Numbered from the stretch's first letter, positions 8,400 to 18,714 are shown. The stretch is 64,000 nt of DNA from Pseudomonas sp. ANT_H12B (GCF_008369325.1 NZ_VOBI01000001.1:434001-498000), one strand, 5' to 3'. Program-made: numbers and translations. The notes: generated by a model from the letters alone, not told the origin.

Positions 8400-9341
8400 T
8401 CACCCGTCGATGTAGCGCACCGCGGTCGCTGGCGTGCGCCGCACCTGCAGTTCGAAAATGTCAGGGCGCGCGTAGTGGCCGGTGACGTCGAGCGCTCGCC
8501 GCGCTGGCGCCACGAGGGAAACGTCGATGTCTGCATACAGAATGCCTGCCTCTCGGTGTAACGGACCGGCCACGATCCGGCCTTGAGGATTGACCACCAC
8601 CGAGTCGCCGTCGTTGATCCATTCGTCCGGATCGGCAAACAGTTGGGTACGTGATGGAAAGTCGTCGGGAATATCACTGCCGCGCAGCACGGTGCCGCTG
8701 CCGAGCACCCAACAGCGGCCTTCGAGTGCAATGTGACGCATCGTGCTGATCCAGCCTTCGCCAGTGTCATACGTGGGGGCGACGTAGATTTCCACCCCTT
8801 GGGCATACAGTGAATAGCGTGCCAGCGGCATGTAGTTTTCCCAGCAGATGAGCGCACCCACGCGGCCGACAGGTGTATCGACCGGACGCAACCCGGTTGC
8901 ATCACCGAAGCCGTGCACCATGCGTTCGGGATTGGTTGGCATCAGCTTGCGGTGTCGGTTGAGCATTGCGCCGTTCGCGCCGATAACGACTACGCTGTTA
9001 TAGAGCGTGCCGCCACCATTGCGCCGGTCGCATTCATTGATGCCGCACACGATTGTCACGGCGTGAACCCTGGCGGCCTCGCACAATGAGCTCAGGTCAC
9101 CGTTCGCGATATCGACGGCGTTGGCCAGCAGGCGCGTGTGCAACTGGCCCATTACAGCCCCGTCCCTTCCCGCGGCCAGCCGCCAGATCCACGACGGGTA
9201 ACCTGGAATGAACGATTCGGGCAAAACGATCAGCAAGGCTCCCGCTGCCGCCGCCTCAGCGACCGATTGCACGGCGCGGGTGATCGTCGCGCTGCGATCG
9301 AGCAGCACTGGCGGGCGCTGAATGATGGCTATCTTCGTCAT
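8400..9341 (-). CDS. nitrilase
   Basis: 313 residues starting at MTKIAIIQRPPVLLDRSATI (9341). The reading frame is open further upstream, but this start follows an RBS-like AAGGAGAACGTC and matches the family N-terminus. The catalytic triad is visible: E42 (LPESFIPGYP), K132 (HRKLMPTNPERM) and C166 (ICWENYMPLAR). The long WENYMPLAR motif and the PSWIW segment indicate the true nitrilase branch, converting R-CN to R-COOH plus ammonia. An HxlR-type regulator is divergent 105 bases upstream. The nitrile substrate cannot be predicted. Confidence 0.93.
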   Translation of the reverse strand: MTKIAIIQRPPVLLDRSATITRAVQSVAEAAAAGALLIVLPESFIPGYPSWIWRLAAGRDGAVMGQLHTRLLANAVDIANGDLSSLCEAARVHAVTIVCGINECDRRNGGGTLYNSVVVIGANGAMLNRHRKLMPTNPERMVHGFGDATGLRPVDTPVGRVGALICWENYMPLARYSLYAQGVEIYVAPTYDTGEGWISTMRHIALEGRCWVLGSGTVLRGSDIPDDFPSRTQLFADPDEWINDGDSVVVNPQGRIVAGPLHREAGILYADIDVSLVAPARRALDVTGHYARPDIFELQVRRTPATAVRYIDG

Positions 9342-9446
9342 GACGTTCTCCTTTAGCGGTTGGCTTTCGAAGGCTTGAGCGTGCGCGTGACGAAGTGGCG
9401 GGGCTAGTTCAAAATCTGAAGTGTTTGCAGTTGCGGAGTCCAGGCG

Positions 9447-10130
9447 ATGGATGAAAGCTACGGTCAGTTCTGCACGGTCGCGCGCGGTGCCGAAGCACTG
9501 TGCGAGCGCTGGACGCCTTTGGTCGTGCGCGAGCTGTTGTGCGGCAGTAAGCGCTTCAATGAACTGCATCGCGGCGTACCACGGATGTCCACCAACCTGC
9601 TGGCACAGCGGCTGCGTCATTTGGAAGAAATCGGCGTCGTGCACCGCACGGCCGCAGGTAAAGTCTGGGAGTACAGCCTGACCGAGGCGGGCGAGGAATT
9701 GCGCCCTATCATCATGGCGCTGGGTCATTGGGGTGCACGCTGGATCGGCAGTCGCCTTCGCGATGACGAGCTCGACGCGGGCCTGCTCATGTGGGACGTG
9801 CGCCGGTTCGTGCGCATCGAGGAATTCCCGTCCCGACCGGTGATCATCAACTTCAGGTTCCGCGACGCGCGGCCCGGCGAGCAAGCGTGGTGGCTCGTGG
9901 TCGAACAGGGTGTGGCAGACCTGTGCCGCGACGACCCCGGACGCGAACTGACCCTCGTCGTAGACTCTAGCGTGCGCGCGTTGACCGAGGTGTGGGCTGG
10001 CGACCGAACACCACGGGAAGTCCTTGAGACGCGAGAGCTGCGTGTAGACGGCGCCGTGAAAGATGCGCAAAGTCTGTGGCGCTGGCTTGGCACCAGCGCG
10101 TTCGCCGGAACCCGGAGCGCTGCACGCTAG
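9447..10130 (+). CDS. HxlR-type regulator with C-terminal SCP2-like domain
   Basis: 227 residues. Residues about 8-95 form an HxlR winged helix (ALCERWTPLVVRELLCGSKRFNELHRGVPRMS), starting with a lone N-terminal Cys typical of the family. Residues about 110-215 resemble a sterol-carrier-protein-2-like ligand fold (WWLVVEQGVADLCRDDPGRE...TLVVDSSVRALTEVW). The extra domain suggests a hydrophobic effector. It is divergent from the nitrilase gene, so it probably controls it. Its stop codon lies inside a short hexamer repeat. Confidence 0.8.
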   Translation: MDESYGQFCTVARGAEALCERWTPLVVRELLCGSKRFNELHRGVPRMSTNLLAQRLRHLEEIGVVHRTAAGKVWEYSLTEAGEELRPIIMALGHWGARWIGSRLRDDELDAGLLMWDVRRFVRIEEFPSRPVIINFRFRDARPGEQAWWLVVEQGVADLCRDDPGRELTLVVDSSVRALTEVWAGDRTPREVLETRELRVDGAVKDAQSLWRWLGTSAFAGTRSAAR

Positions 10131-10149
10131 CGCTAGCGCTGGCGCTGGC
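10126..10149. repeat. short tandem hexamer repeat
   Basis: Two copies of GCTAGC are followed by two copies of GCTGGC, starting inside the stop codon of the HxlR gene. Such a run is prone to slippage and could change the C-terminus of that protein. Confidence 0.6.
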
Positions 10150-10164
10150 GGCGGCCATCGCGCC

Positions 10165-10323
10165 TCACCTCACACCCACTTTTCCCCGATTGTCTCCAGA
10201 CCGGCGTTTTGCAGATTTGATGCTTTCCAGGATGCGCTCAATAACTTCGCCCACCTTCCCGGCTCGGACAAGGGAGTTGAAGGGTTCATTAGGGCACTCG
10301 ATCATAAGTAACATCTTCATCAT
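10165..10323 (-). pseudogene. truncated DUF3303-type small protein
   Basis: The minus strand encodes 52 residues beginning MMKMLLMIECPNEPFNSLVR, preceded by AGAGGATTGA. From memory, this start matches the small DUF3303 proteins (sometimes labelled panthothenate synthetase), which are usually about 95-100 residues. Homology runs to roughly residue 40 (VIERILESIKSAKR) and then ends in unrelated sequence and a stop. The missing second half points to a deletion with its breakpoint near 10200. A real but very short protein cannot be excluded. Confidence 0.6.
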
Positions 10324-10403
10324 TCAATCCTCTGCTTAATGTGCAGTCCGTATCGTCAAAAATAGCGAAGCGTGAACCAACCCTCGGGCCGGATTACGGA
10401 CGG

Positions 10404-10682
10404 TCATGAAGCATGGCGGTTGCTGGTAATCAACTGCACAGAAGACTTCATCTCGTTAACACATTGAACAATATGCCGGGCCATGGGGAGGACCTCACGC
10501 CCGGCTGCATTCAGGTGCAGCCGATTGGATTCATGGTCGAAAAGTTGCAGGCCCAATTCGGACTCCAGCGCTTTCAATTGCTTGGTGAGTGCGGGTTGAC
10601 CGGCCTGCAGATAAACGGATGCCGCAGTGACAGTTCCGGCATCGACTATCGCAAGGAATGTTTCAAGTCTGCGTAGATTCAT
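10404..10682 (-). pseudogene. truncated LysR-family regulator (DNA-binding domain only)
   Basis: 92 residues: a complete LysR winged HTH (MNLRRLETFLAIVDAGTVTA, then QAGQPALTKQLKALESELG) and the start of the linker helix, then a stop. Family members are about 300 residues, so the whole effector-binding domain is missing. It lies just downstream of the Rieske/reductase pair on the same strand and could be the wreck of that module's regulator. A stand-alone HTH peptide is possible but less likely. Confidence 0.75.
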
Positions 10683-10780
10683 TTCTGCGAAATCTCTTTT
10701 GAATCATGTTTTTTTGGAGAGACCCTACCGGGGCGTCGGTGCTTGCGCCTCTCCTTCACAGTTCCAATCACAAATGTTGT

Positions 10781-11764
10781 TCACAAATCCAGGACCAGGA
10801 CTCCCCCTTTGGCCTTCGAAACGCAGGCTGTCAGGTATTCAGCCTTTTCACTGTCGTCGAGAATGTAATCCTGATGATCGACGTCACCAGAGAGGTAGCG
10901 AACCTTGCAGGTGCCGCACAACCCTGACTGGCAAGAAGTCTCCAACGGCAGTCCGGCGTCTTGAAGTACTTGCGCCAGATTCTGCTCAGGACGCACAAAC
11001 AGTTGTTGGCCGGTGCTTGCTATTTGCGCGACGAAGCCCTCAACGGCATCAGCGCTGACGGGGGTGCTGACCGGCGTGGGCGCCTTGAAATGCTCGAAGT
11101 GCACGGTACCGGCCGGCCAATGGGCCGCCGCTTTGCGGCACGCCTCCATGAAACCGCCGGGGCCGCAGTAATACACGTGACAGCTGTCTTGAGCCTCCTC
11201 AAGCAGAGCCGTGATGTTGAGGCCATTACGCGGATCGCCACCGTCGAAGTGCAAATGCACATTGCCTGCACTCGCCCGTGGTTCAAACTCGTCCTTGAAT
11301 GCGGCGAACTCGGGTCCCTTGCAGCAGTAGTACAGCTCATATTCGATCGCGGACAGTTCCAGCTCATGGAGCATGGCTTTCATTGGTGTGACGCCAATGC
11401 CGCCGGCCAACAAAATGACTTTACGGGCGTGCGCTGCAAGTTTGAAATTGTTCCGAGGGACGCTGACTTCTACGACGTCACCCACTGTCAGTTGATGCAC
11501 AGCCGCAGAGCCACCCGATCCATTAGGATCTTTCAACACGCCGATGACGTAGCGATACCGATCCGTCGGCGCATTGCTCAGCGAGTACTGTCGGATCAGC
11601 CCATTCGATAAGTGCAGATCCAGATGCGCTCCTGCGGTGAACACAGGTAATGCTTTACCGGCAGGATCGACCAATTCATAAGAATTGATGCCTTGCGCTT
11701 GCAGTGTGATTTGTCTGACTACCAGGCTTAACGTCGTCGTCGCGTTCTGTACTATCGAGTTCAT
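10781..11764 (-). CDS. PDR/VanB-family oxidoreductase, Rieske oxygenase reductase
   Basis: 327 residues. The order is an FMN-binding beta barrel (RQYSLSNAP, near residues 58-66), a NAD-binding domain (ILLAGGIGVTPMKAMLHEL), and a C-terminal plant-type [2Fe-2S] ferredoxin domain (CQSGLCGTCKVRYLSG plus a final Cys). This is the phthalate dioxygenase reductase / VanB layout, which passes electrons from NADH to a Rieske oxygenase. It follows the oxygenase gene after 61 bases on the same strand and is its natural partner. Confidence 0.92.
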   Translation of the reverse strand: MNSIVQNATTTLSLVVRQITLQAQGINSYELVDPAGKALPVFTAGAHLDLHLSNGLIRQYSLSNAPTDRYRYVIGVLKDPNGSGGSAAVHQLTVGDVVEVSVPRNNFKLAAHARKVILLAGGIGVTPMKAMLHELELSAIEYELYYCCKGPEFAAFKDEFEPRASAGNVHLHFDGGDPRNGLNITALLEEAQDSCHVYYCGPGGFMEACRKAAAHWPAGTVHFEHFKAPTPVSTPVSADAVEGFVAQIASTGQQLFVRPEQNLAQVLQDAGLPLETSCQSGLCGTCKVRYLSGDVDHQDYILDDSEKAEYLTACVSKAKGGVLVLDL

Positions 11765-11825
11765 GGATTGAACCTCGTCGCGTTATAGAGTGGCCCGCCA
11801 GTGCGGGCACTCATCGTCATTTTTA

Positions 11826-13370
11826 TTATTTGAAGCTCTGTTCGAGTTGCTCGAAACGCGCTTCGACGAAGGCCTTGCGTTCGGCACCTTTGAGCGTGTC
11901 CGCTTCAGTCAGGATCGCAACCGCCTCTTTGGCCAGACGCCGTCTGTTGGCCACTTCCTGTTCCACGTTTTCAGCCTTTGGCAGGTTGAACACGTTGCCC
12001 GTGCAGTAGCTGTTAGGTTCACCATTCAAGTCGCGCAACCACTGTGCAAAACCATGGGCAGAGGCATTTGGGTTTGAACCTCGAACGCCATCGCGCAGCA
12101 TCTTGCGGAACGCGTACACGCCGGCATCGAACTTGGTCGGGTTTTCCAGCGCATGAACCGCAATCGGACGCTGGCTGATGATGGCTTCGTAATCACCCGG
12201 GGCGTATTGCGCGTCTTTGTAATGCTCGCGCTCGCGATGATTGGTCGGGATGGGGGGCAGGTCTTCCAGCTTGTATTTTCCGAAGCGCTCGGGCCTGCGC
12301 ATGGCGACCTGCCCTTCCAGAAAATCGATGGTTTCGTAACCGACCATGTTCTTGTCGCCCACGCCACGGGTGTCGATGCCCGGCCCCATCACACGCCAAC
12401 CGATCATCTTGCTGTTTTCGTCATCCACCGGAACGGTCCAGCGGATGATGTGGAAGCGACTGAACAGCTTTTTCGCTGAACCGTCTTCCGAGGTGTACGC
12501 GTGCAAACTCAGGTTCGGCAGCACCTGGTGCTGGATACGCAGGAACATTTTTTCGTCGTTCACGCGACGCGCGCCAGCACAGGCCAGGGTGCGCCCCTGA
12601 TGCACCGGGATGAATTGCATGTCAGGCGCCACTTCCATCGACGCGGCACCCACCTCATCAAATGTCGTGCCCTGGAATTGACCATTCACCACGTTCTTGG
12701 CGGAGTGCAACGCGGTCGGATGAAAATTATCCGCCGCGTTATCCTGAACCTGTAGCCAGTTGCAGTGCTGGAAGTTGCTATAGGCGACGAGTTCATCACC
12801 CTCTATTACCGTGAAGTCCTGTTCCCATTCCGGAAACGGTGGCTCTTCGTCCGGAGGCCCCATATAGGCGAAAACCAGGCCATGTCGTTCAAAGGCTTTG
12901 TACGCGCCTTGACGCACCGAGCACGCATACTTCTCGGCTTCTTTCTCTTCGCCCGCAGGGAAAGGCACATGCAGACAGGCACCATCGACATCGAAGACCA
13001 TCCCGTGGTAGCAGCACTTGATGCCGCGTTCCTGAATCGCTCCATATTCGAGCGATGCGCCACGGTGTACGCAGTGCGCATGCAAAAGGCCTACTTGCCC
13101 GCTGCCGTCCTTGAAGGCAACCAACTCTTCTCCCATGATCTTGAGGAAGCGAGGTGTATCGGTCAGTTCGGCGATCATGCAGACGGGGTGCCAGAATCGG
13201 CGCAGGTATTCACCCATCGGTGTTCCCGGCCCAGTCTCGGTCAACTCCGGGTCATGCTCGGCTTGCTTGTTGGTGTGATAACCGCCGTAGGCGATCAGCT
13301 TCTTCGGCACGCTGTTGGTCGCTGCGCCGGTACTGCGTTGCTCATCATGCTTATCAAGTTTCTGTGTCAT
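11826..13370 (-). CDS. aromatic ring-hydroxylating (Rieske) oxygenase, large subunit
   Basis: 514 residues from the ATG at 13370. The Rieske centre ligands are C100-x-H102 and C119-x2-H122 (CVHRG; CCYHG). The mononuclear iron motif is DNFHPTALHS with H217 and H222. The architecture resembles phthalate 4,5-dioxygenase-type single-subunit oxygenases, which dihydroxylate or demethylate aromatic acids. It precedes its PDR reductase. A GTATAC-centred palindrome lies 40 bases upstream (13410-13425), shared with the ilvC/gntR gap. The substrate is unknown. Confidence 0.9.
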   Translation of the reverse strand: MTQKLDKHDEQRSTGAATNSVPKKLIAYGGYHTNKQAEHDPELTETGPGTPMGEYLRRFWHPVCMIAELTDTPRFLKIMGEELVAFKDGSGQVGLLHAHCVHRGASLEYGAIQERGIKCCYHGMVFDVDGACLHVPFPAGEEKEAEKYACSVRQGAYKAFERHGLVFAYMGPPDEEPPFPEWEQDFTVIEGDELVAYSNFQHCNWLQVQDNAADNFHPTALHSAKNVVNGQFQGTTFDEVGAASMEVAPDMQFIPVHQGRTLACAGARRVNDEKMFLRIQHQVLPNLSLHAYTSEDGSAKKLFSRFHIIRWTVPVDDENSKMIGWRVMGPGIDTRGVGDKNMVGYETIDFLEGQVAMRRPERFGKYKLEDLPPIPTNHREREHYKDAQYAPGDYEAIISQRPIAVHALENPTKFDAGVYAFRKMLRDGVRGSNPNASAHGFAQWLRDLNGEPNSYCTGNVFNLPKAENVEQEVANRRRLAKEAVAILTEADTLKGAERKAFVEARFEQLEQSFK

Positions 13371-13409
13371 GGTCTTGGTTCCAATTTTTATTGGTTTATT
13401 GAGCACTGA

Positions 13410-13425
13410 ACTCTGTATACAGTTT
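13410..13425. promoter_or_regulatory. operator-like palindrome upstream of the Rieske oxygenase
   Basis: ACTCTGTATACAGTTT matches 14 of 16 bases of the perfect palindrome at 14511-14526. It lies 40 bases before the oxygenase start codon. It is likely bound by the GntR protein encoded at 14587-15309. Confidence 0.65.
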
Positions 13426-13469
13426 GTATGCACGCAATTTTGTGCGGGTTTGAACGTCTCGGCTAACGC

Positions 13470-14555
<1,086 letters not shown>

Positions 14556-14586
14556 TCAAGGTAAAATTGGAAATGCCGGGGAGAAC

Positions 14587-15309
14587 ATGGACAATGCAAC
14601 TCGAACTGAATCCAAGCCTGCTAGCTCAACACAGAGCCCGTTTATGAATGCCAAACTTCAGCGAGTTCAAACTCGCCCTGATTACGTCGATGAGGTCTAC
14701 AAAGCATTGCTTGATGCGATCAGCGATGGCTCGCTCGCACCCGGCAGCCGTATCACTCAGGAGGAAATTGCGGAGCAGATGCACATCTCCCGCTCCCCCG
14801 TCTTGCAAGCGCTACGTCTGCTGAAAAAAGACGGGTTTGTGCAGGACGCTCCTGGTCGGGGGGTGCTGGTGACCCCTCTGACGGTCGAGTCGATCAGCAA
14901 TCTTTATTTGATCAGGGGCGCGCTGGACAATCTGGCGGCAAAAATGGCTGCCGCTAAACGGCATCAGGTGGATCCGGCGCTCATCACCCACGGCCGCCAA
15001 GCCTCTAAAGGCAAGAACGTCAAAGCCATGATCGACGCCGATGTGGCATTCCATAACGCGATCTACGAAGCCTCGGGCAATCCCCTCATCGCTCAAAGCG
15101 CCGGGGTGTACTGGGTGCACCTGCGCCGAGCCATGGGCGCGGTGCTGCAATCGAGCGAACAGCGCCAGACGATCTGGGACGAACACGAAGCCATCGCCCT
15201 CGCAATCACTCAAGGCGATGTGGCGCTGGCCGGCGAACTCACCGACAAACACACCACCAGGGCTCGGGAAAGTCTCGCGGAACGTTTGGGTCACTATTTG
15301 GAAAGTTGA
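14587..15309 (+). CDS. GntR/FCD-family regulator of the Rieske-ilvC cluster
   Basis: 240 residues from the ATG at 14587, chosen because GGGGAGAAC precedes it; an ATG at 14542 is in frame. The winged HTH has ITQEEIAEQMHISRSPVLQALRLLKKDGF. The C-terminal all-helical FCD domain has the acid/His pattern MIDADVAFHNAIYEASGN and later DEHEAI. It is divergent from ilvC, with the operator palindrome in the gap. The ligand is probably a cluster substrate or intermediate. Confidence 0.9.
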   Translation: MDNATRTESKPASSTQSPFMNAKLQRVQTRPDYVDEVYKALLDAISDGSLAPGSRITQEEIAEQMHISRSPVLQALRLLKKDGFVQDAPGRGVLVTPLTVESISNLYLIRGALDNLAAKMAAAKRHQVDPALITHGRQASKGKNVKAMIDADVAFHNAIYEASGNPLIAQSAGVYWVHLRRAMGAVLQSSEQRQTIWDEHEAIALAITQGDVALAGELTDKHTTRARESLAERLGHYLES

Positions 15310-15312
15310 GAA

Positions 15313-15343
15313 AAACCCCGCCAAGGTTCTCGGGCGGGGTTGG
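15313..15343. terminator. bidirectional terminator
   Basis: ACCCCGCC and GGCGGGGT arms flank a short loop, with A- and T-rich edges, between the convergent GntR and MFS genes. Confidence 0.75.
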
Positions 15344-15372
15344 GTTTCACTCACGTCTGCGAGAGGCCGGCG

Positions 15373-16683
15373 TCATCGATTGACGATGGCCTTCGGCATG
15401 GTCAGGCAGATGAAGGCGGCAAAGACCAACGAGCCCGCTACGCAATACAAGCCGATGTCCGTACTCTGCGTTACGTCCTTGACCCAGCCAATGAGATAAG
15501 GACTGATAAACCCGGCCAGGTTGCCCACCGAGTTGATCATGGCGATGCCAGCCGCTGCCGCGATACCGCCAAGAAAGGCCGGTGGCAGACACCAGAACTG
15601 GCACAACCCGGTCATGATTCCCATGGTAGCTATCGAAAGAAACACGATGGCAATCATGGGGTTGTGGGTTGTGAACGTGCTTAACACCAGGCCTGCTGCA
15701 CCCAACAAGGCCGGTATCGCCGCATGCCAGCGCCGCTCTTTGTGACGGTCCGCGCTGCGGCCGGTGATGATCATGGCTAATGTCGCGGCGGCGTAAGGAA
15801 TGGTGGTCAGCAGCGCGACATGCACAGAGTTGTCGATACCTGAGTTTCTGATCAGCGAGGGCAGCCAGAAGCTGATTCCATACAAGCCCATCATGAAGCC
15901 GAAGTATCCCGCGCACATTACCCAGACACGCCGATTACGGAACGCGCCAAACGCTGAATGCACCTCGGTATGTCCTTTCTCTCGCTCCAGATTACGAACC
16001 AGCATCTCCTTCTGTTCTTTGTTCAGCCACTTCGCATCTTTGATCCCGTCGCTCAGGTAAAACAGCACCACCACGCCGGCAATGATCGACGGAATGGCTT
16101 CGAGAAAAAACAGCCACTGCCAGGCCGAGTAGCCGTGAATACCGTGTGTGGAAGCCATGATCCATCCAGACAACGGTCCGCCGATGACGCCGGCCATGGG
16201 AATGCCGGTCATGAACATGGCGGTGATTTTTCCGCGACGGGATGGCGGAAACCAATAGGTCAGGTACAGGATGATCCCGGGGAAGAACCCGGCTTCGGCA
16301 ACGCCCAGCAAGAAACGCAGGATGTAGAAGGAAGCAGGTGTGTGCACGAAGATCATGCAGGCGGACAACACACCCCAGCTGATCATGATGCGGGCAATCC
16401 AGCGCCTTGCACCGACCCGATGCAGCATGATGTTGCTGGGCACTTCGAATAGAAAGTAACCCAGGAAGAAGATGCCAGCGCCCAAGCCATAGACCGTTTC
16501 GCTGAAGCCTAACTCGTCAAGCATTTGCAGTTTGGCGAAGCCGACGTTGACGCGATCCAGATAGGCAAACACGTAGCAGATGAACAGGAACGGAATCAGT
16601 CGCAAGGTAACCCGTGCGTACAGTTGAGTTTCGATGGTAGTGGTTTTTTGTTCCGGGTACGGTGCCTCAAGCACGTTAGACAT
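15373..16683 (-). CDS. MFS transporter, anion:cation symporter (ACS) family
   Basis: 436 residues from the ATG at 16683, with GTGGAG upstream. About 12 membrane helices. YLDRVNVGFAKLQM in helix 1 and the GRRWIARIMISWG loop are hallmarks of the ACS family, which imports organic acid anions such as phthalate, tartrate and hexuronates. It is convergent with the GntR gene and downstream of the class II aldolase on the same strand, 100 bases apart. It probably imports the acid attacked by the Rieske system. Confidence 0.85.
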   Translation of the reverse strand: MSNVLEAPYPEQKTTTIETQLYARVTLRLIPFLFICYVFAYLDRVNVGFAKLQMLDELGFSETVYGLGAGIFFLGYFLFEVPSNIMLHRVGARRWIARIMISWGVLSACMIFVHTPASFYILRFLLGVAEAGFFPGIILYLTYWFPPSRRGKITAMFMTGIPMAGVIGGPLSGWIMASTHGIHGYSAWQWLFFLEAIPSIIAGVVVLFYLSDGIKDAKWLNKEQKEMLVRNLEREKGHTEVHSAFGAFRNRRVWVMCAGYFGFMMGLYGISFWLPSLIRNSGIDNSVHVALLTTIPYAAATLAMIITGRSADRHKERRWHAAIPALLGAAGLVLSTFTTHNPMIAIVFLSIATMGIMTGLCQFWCLPPAFLGGIAAAAGIAMINSVGNLAGFISPYLIGWVKDVTQSTDIGLYCVAGSLVFAAFICLTMPKAIVNR

Positions 16684-16783
16684 AGTCGATCTCCACGAAT
16701 TTGTTGTTATTGTCAGGCTATCGATTCGGCCCTCAGGCCAACCCGCAGGCACCCCTCACGCGAAGGTGCCGGCGGGTAAATCT

Positions 16784-17623
16784 TTACGAGAACATATCAG
16801 GCTGTTCGGCAGCCAACTTGTCATAGAGGGCCTGGAAGTGAAGCCAGCCGATATAGGGGCTGCCGACGTTTTCGCGGCTGTAGCGCGCACGCTCAGGTGT
16901 GACCAGCTTCGGTGTGATACCGCTGGCCTGGATCAGCAACTGCTGCTGGCAGCAACGCTCCAGCGCGATGAACCAGAATGCGGCTTCATCGATGCTGTGG
17001 CGGCTTGCGGTCAGCAACCCATGATTCTGGTGGATCGCAGCGCGCACATTGCGGAAATACTCCGCGACCGACTTGCCCGCTTTGGTTTCTACCGCCACCG
17101 CACCGGCTTCGCTGGTGATCACCGCGTGGTCCTCGAAGAACACCGCAGCGTCCTGGGAAATCGGCGGCAACGGTAGCCCTGTGGAAGCCCAGGCCCCGCC
17201 GTAAATGGTGTGCGCATGGCACATCGCGACGATATCGGGATGCGCTTCGTGAACAGCGGCATGCAGCACGAAACCTGCACGATTGATCGCATAATCGCCC
17301 TCGACGACCACACCGTTGTGGTCGGCCAGGATCAAATTGGACACCTTGACCCTGGAGAAATGGACCGCCATGGGGTTGGTCCAATACAGCTCGGGGAATT
17401 CCGGATCACGCACCGTAAGGTGGCCTGCAAACCCGTAATCGAGGCTGTGCTCGGCAAAGGCCCGGCACGCGGCAACAAGGTGCTTTTTACGGTATTGCCG
17501 TTCTTCTTCATGGGAGGTGAAGTCCGGGATCTCCGGAAAAATCAGGCCCTCCTGTTCTGGCTGATAAATCGAGACACGCGGGCGGCCATTTACGGTAGGC
17601 GTAAGTTGCAACAAGGGATCCAT
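16784..17623 (-). CDS. class II aldolase/adducin-family protein
   Basis: 279 residues from the ATG at 17623, eight bases after AGAGG; another ATG at 17629 is too close to it. The zinc ligand pattern is visible: CHAHTIYGGAW and IHQNHGLL. The family includes fuculose-phosphate aldolase, ribulose-phosphate epimerase and aromatic decarboxylases such as 3,4-dihydroxyphthalate decarboxylase. Next to a phthalate-type oxygenase and carrier, a decarboxylase or aldolase step in aromatic acid breakdown is plausible, but the reaction is not determined. A LysR gene is divergent upstream. Confidence 0.8.
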   Translation of the reverse strand: MDPLLQLTPTVNGRPRVSIYQPEQEGLIFPEIPDFTSHEEERQYRKKHLVAACRAFAEHSLDYGFAGHLTVRDPEFPELYWTNPMAVHFSRVKVSNLILADHNGVVVEGDYAINRAGFVLHAAVHEAHPDIVAMCHAHTIYGGAWASTGLPLPPISQDAAVFFEDHAVITSEAGAVAVETKAGKSVAEYFRNVRAAIHQNHGLLTASRHSIDEAAFWFIALERCCQQQLLIQASGITPKLVTPERARYSRENVGSPYIGWLHFQALYDKLAAEQPDMFS

Positions 17624-17740
17624 GCCCATTACCTCTTCATTGTTATTGAACGGGTGCTCATGGTCGCGAGAGGCCCCCAGCATTGACAAACGATCGCTTT
17701 TCACCAACTGTTGAATCAAATTCACCCATGAGCGTTTGCC

Positions 17741-18634
17741 ATGAGAAATTTGCCTAACTTCGCTTCCTTGCGCGCGTTCGAATCGGCAGCTCGCCTGGAG
17801 AGCTTTGCAGCGGCTGCAGATGAGCTGCATCTGACGCCTTCAGCGATAAGCCATCAGATCCGGAATCTGGAAACCGGACTTGGGGTGACCTTGTTTGTGC
17901 GTCATACCCGGCGCGTTGAACTCACCGCCAATGGCCAGCAACTGGCGAGAAAACTCAGCGTTGCCCTGGATGCGCTTGAAGAGGCGTGTTCTGAATGGAT
18001 GCACGTACCCGAAACAATGAATTTGTCTGTGCATTGCTCACCCAGTTTCGCTTCGAAATGGCTGGCGCCCCGGCTGAGCCTGTTCATGAGCCTGCCAAAC
18101 CCGATCAACATTCGGCTCACCTCCAGCGCCACACCACCGGATCTGATTCGTCACGAGGAAGTGGACGTCGCCCTGACTTACGGCGCACCGATAGAACGCC
18201 CGGGCATTCTTTATGAAGCGTTGGGGCAAGAAATCATCGCGCCGTTGGCATCGCCCTCATTGATAGCAAGCAATGTGCCCCACACAGAAAAAGAGATCGC
18301 CCGCTATCCACTGATCGACTCTCAATTAAGCCCGGTGAGTTGGGGCGACTGGTTCACGCACCGAGGGATACAACGAGAGTTGCAATACTCCGGCCCTTCC
18401 TTTGATCGCGCCGCGATGGCATTGGGCGCTGCCGCTGATGGGCTGGGCATTGCATTGGAATCCACACGGCTTGCGCAAGAAGAGCTCAACAGCGGAAAGC
18501 TTTTCGTCATAGAGGGATTCGAGCCTTACTTGCGCCGAGAAATGCATTTTCTCTGTTATCGCGCCGCTCAGAAAAGAAGTCAGAAGGTTGAAAGATTCAA
18601 GGCCTGGCTGATCAGCCAGCTGGCGCAAACTTGA
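17741..18634 (+). CDS. LysR-family regulator (GcvA-like)
   Basis: 297 residues. The start MRNLPNFASLRAFESAARLE and the HTH LTPSAISHQIRNLETGLGV are typical of the GcvA branch, followed by a periplasmic-binding-like effector domain. It is divergent from the class II aldolase gene with a 117-base gap, so the aldolase-MFS unit is its likely target. The cluster thus has two regulators, this one and the GntR protein. Confidence 0.9.
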   Translation: MRNLPNFASLRAFESAARLESFAAAADELHLTPSAISHQIRNLETGLGVTLFVRHTRRVELTANGQQLARKLSVALDALEEACSEWMHVPETMNLSVHCSPSFASKWLAPRLSLFMSLPNPINIRLTSSATPPDLIRHEEVDVALTYGAPIERPGILYEALGQEIIAPLASPSLIASNVPHTEKEIARYPLIDSQLSPVSWGDWFTHRGIQRELQYSGPSFDRAAMALGAAADGLGIALESTRLAQEELNSGKLFVIEGFEPYLRREMHFLCYRAAQKRSQKVERFKAWLISQLAQT

Positions 18635-18661
18635 TTGAAAAGCCTGCCCGTCACTAAAAAA

Positions 18662-18694
18662 CGGCAGGCTGACGCATTGCACGTCAGCCTGCCG
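18662..18694. terminator. strong hairpin terminator
   Basis: CGGCAGGCTGACG and CGTCAGCCTGCCG form a perfect 13-base stem with a 7-base loop. An A-run precedes it, giving a T tail on the minus strand. It lies between the convergent LysR gene and cytochrome fragment. Confidence 0.85.
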
Positions 18695-18714
18695 CTTCGG
18701 TTAACCACACAACG

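Noticed and set aside
9342..10070. N-terminal extension of the nitrilase frame
   Set aside because: The frame is open but antisense to the HxlR gene. The family N-terminus and an RBS-like AAGGAG place the start at 9341.
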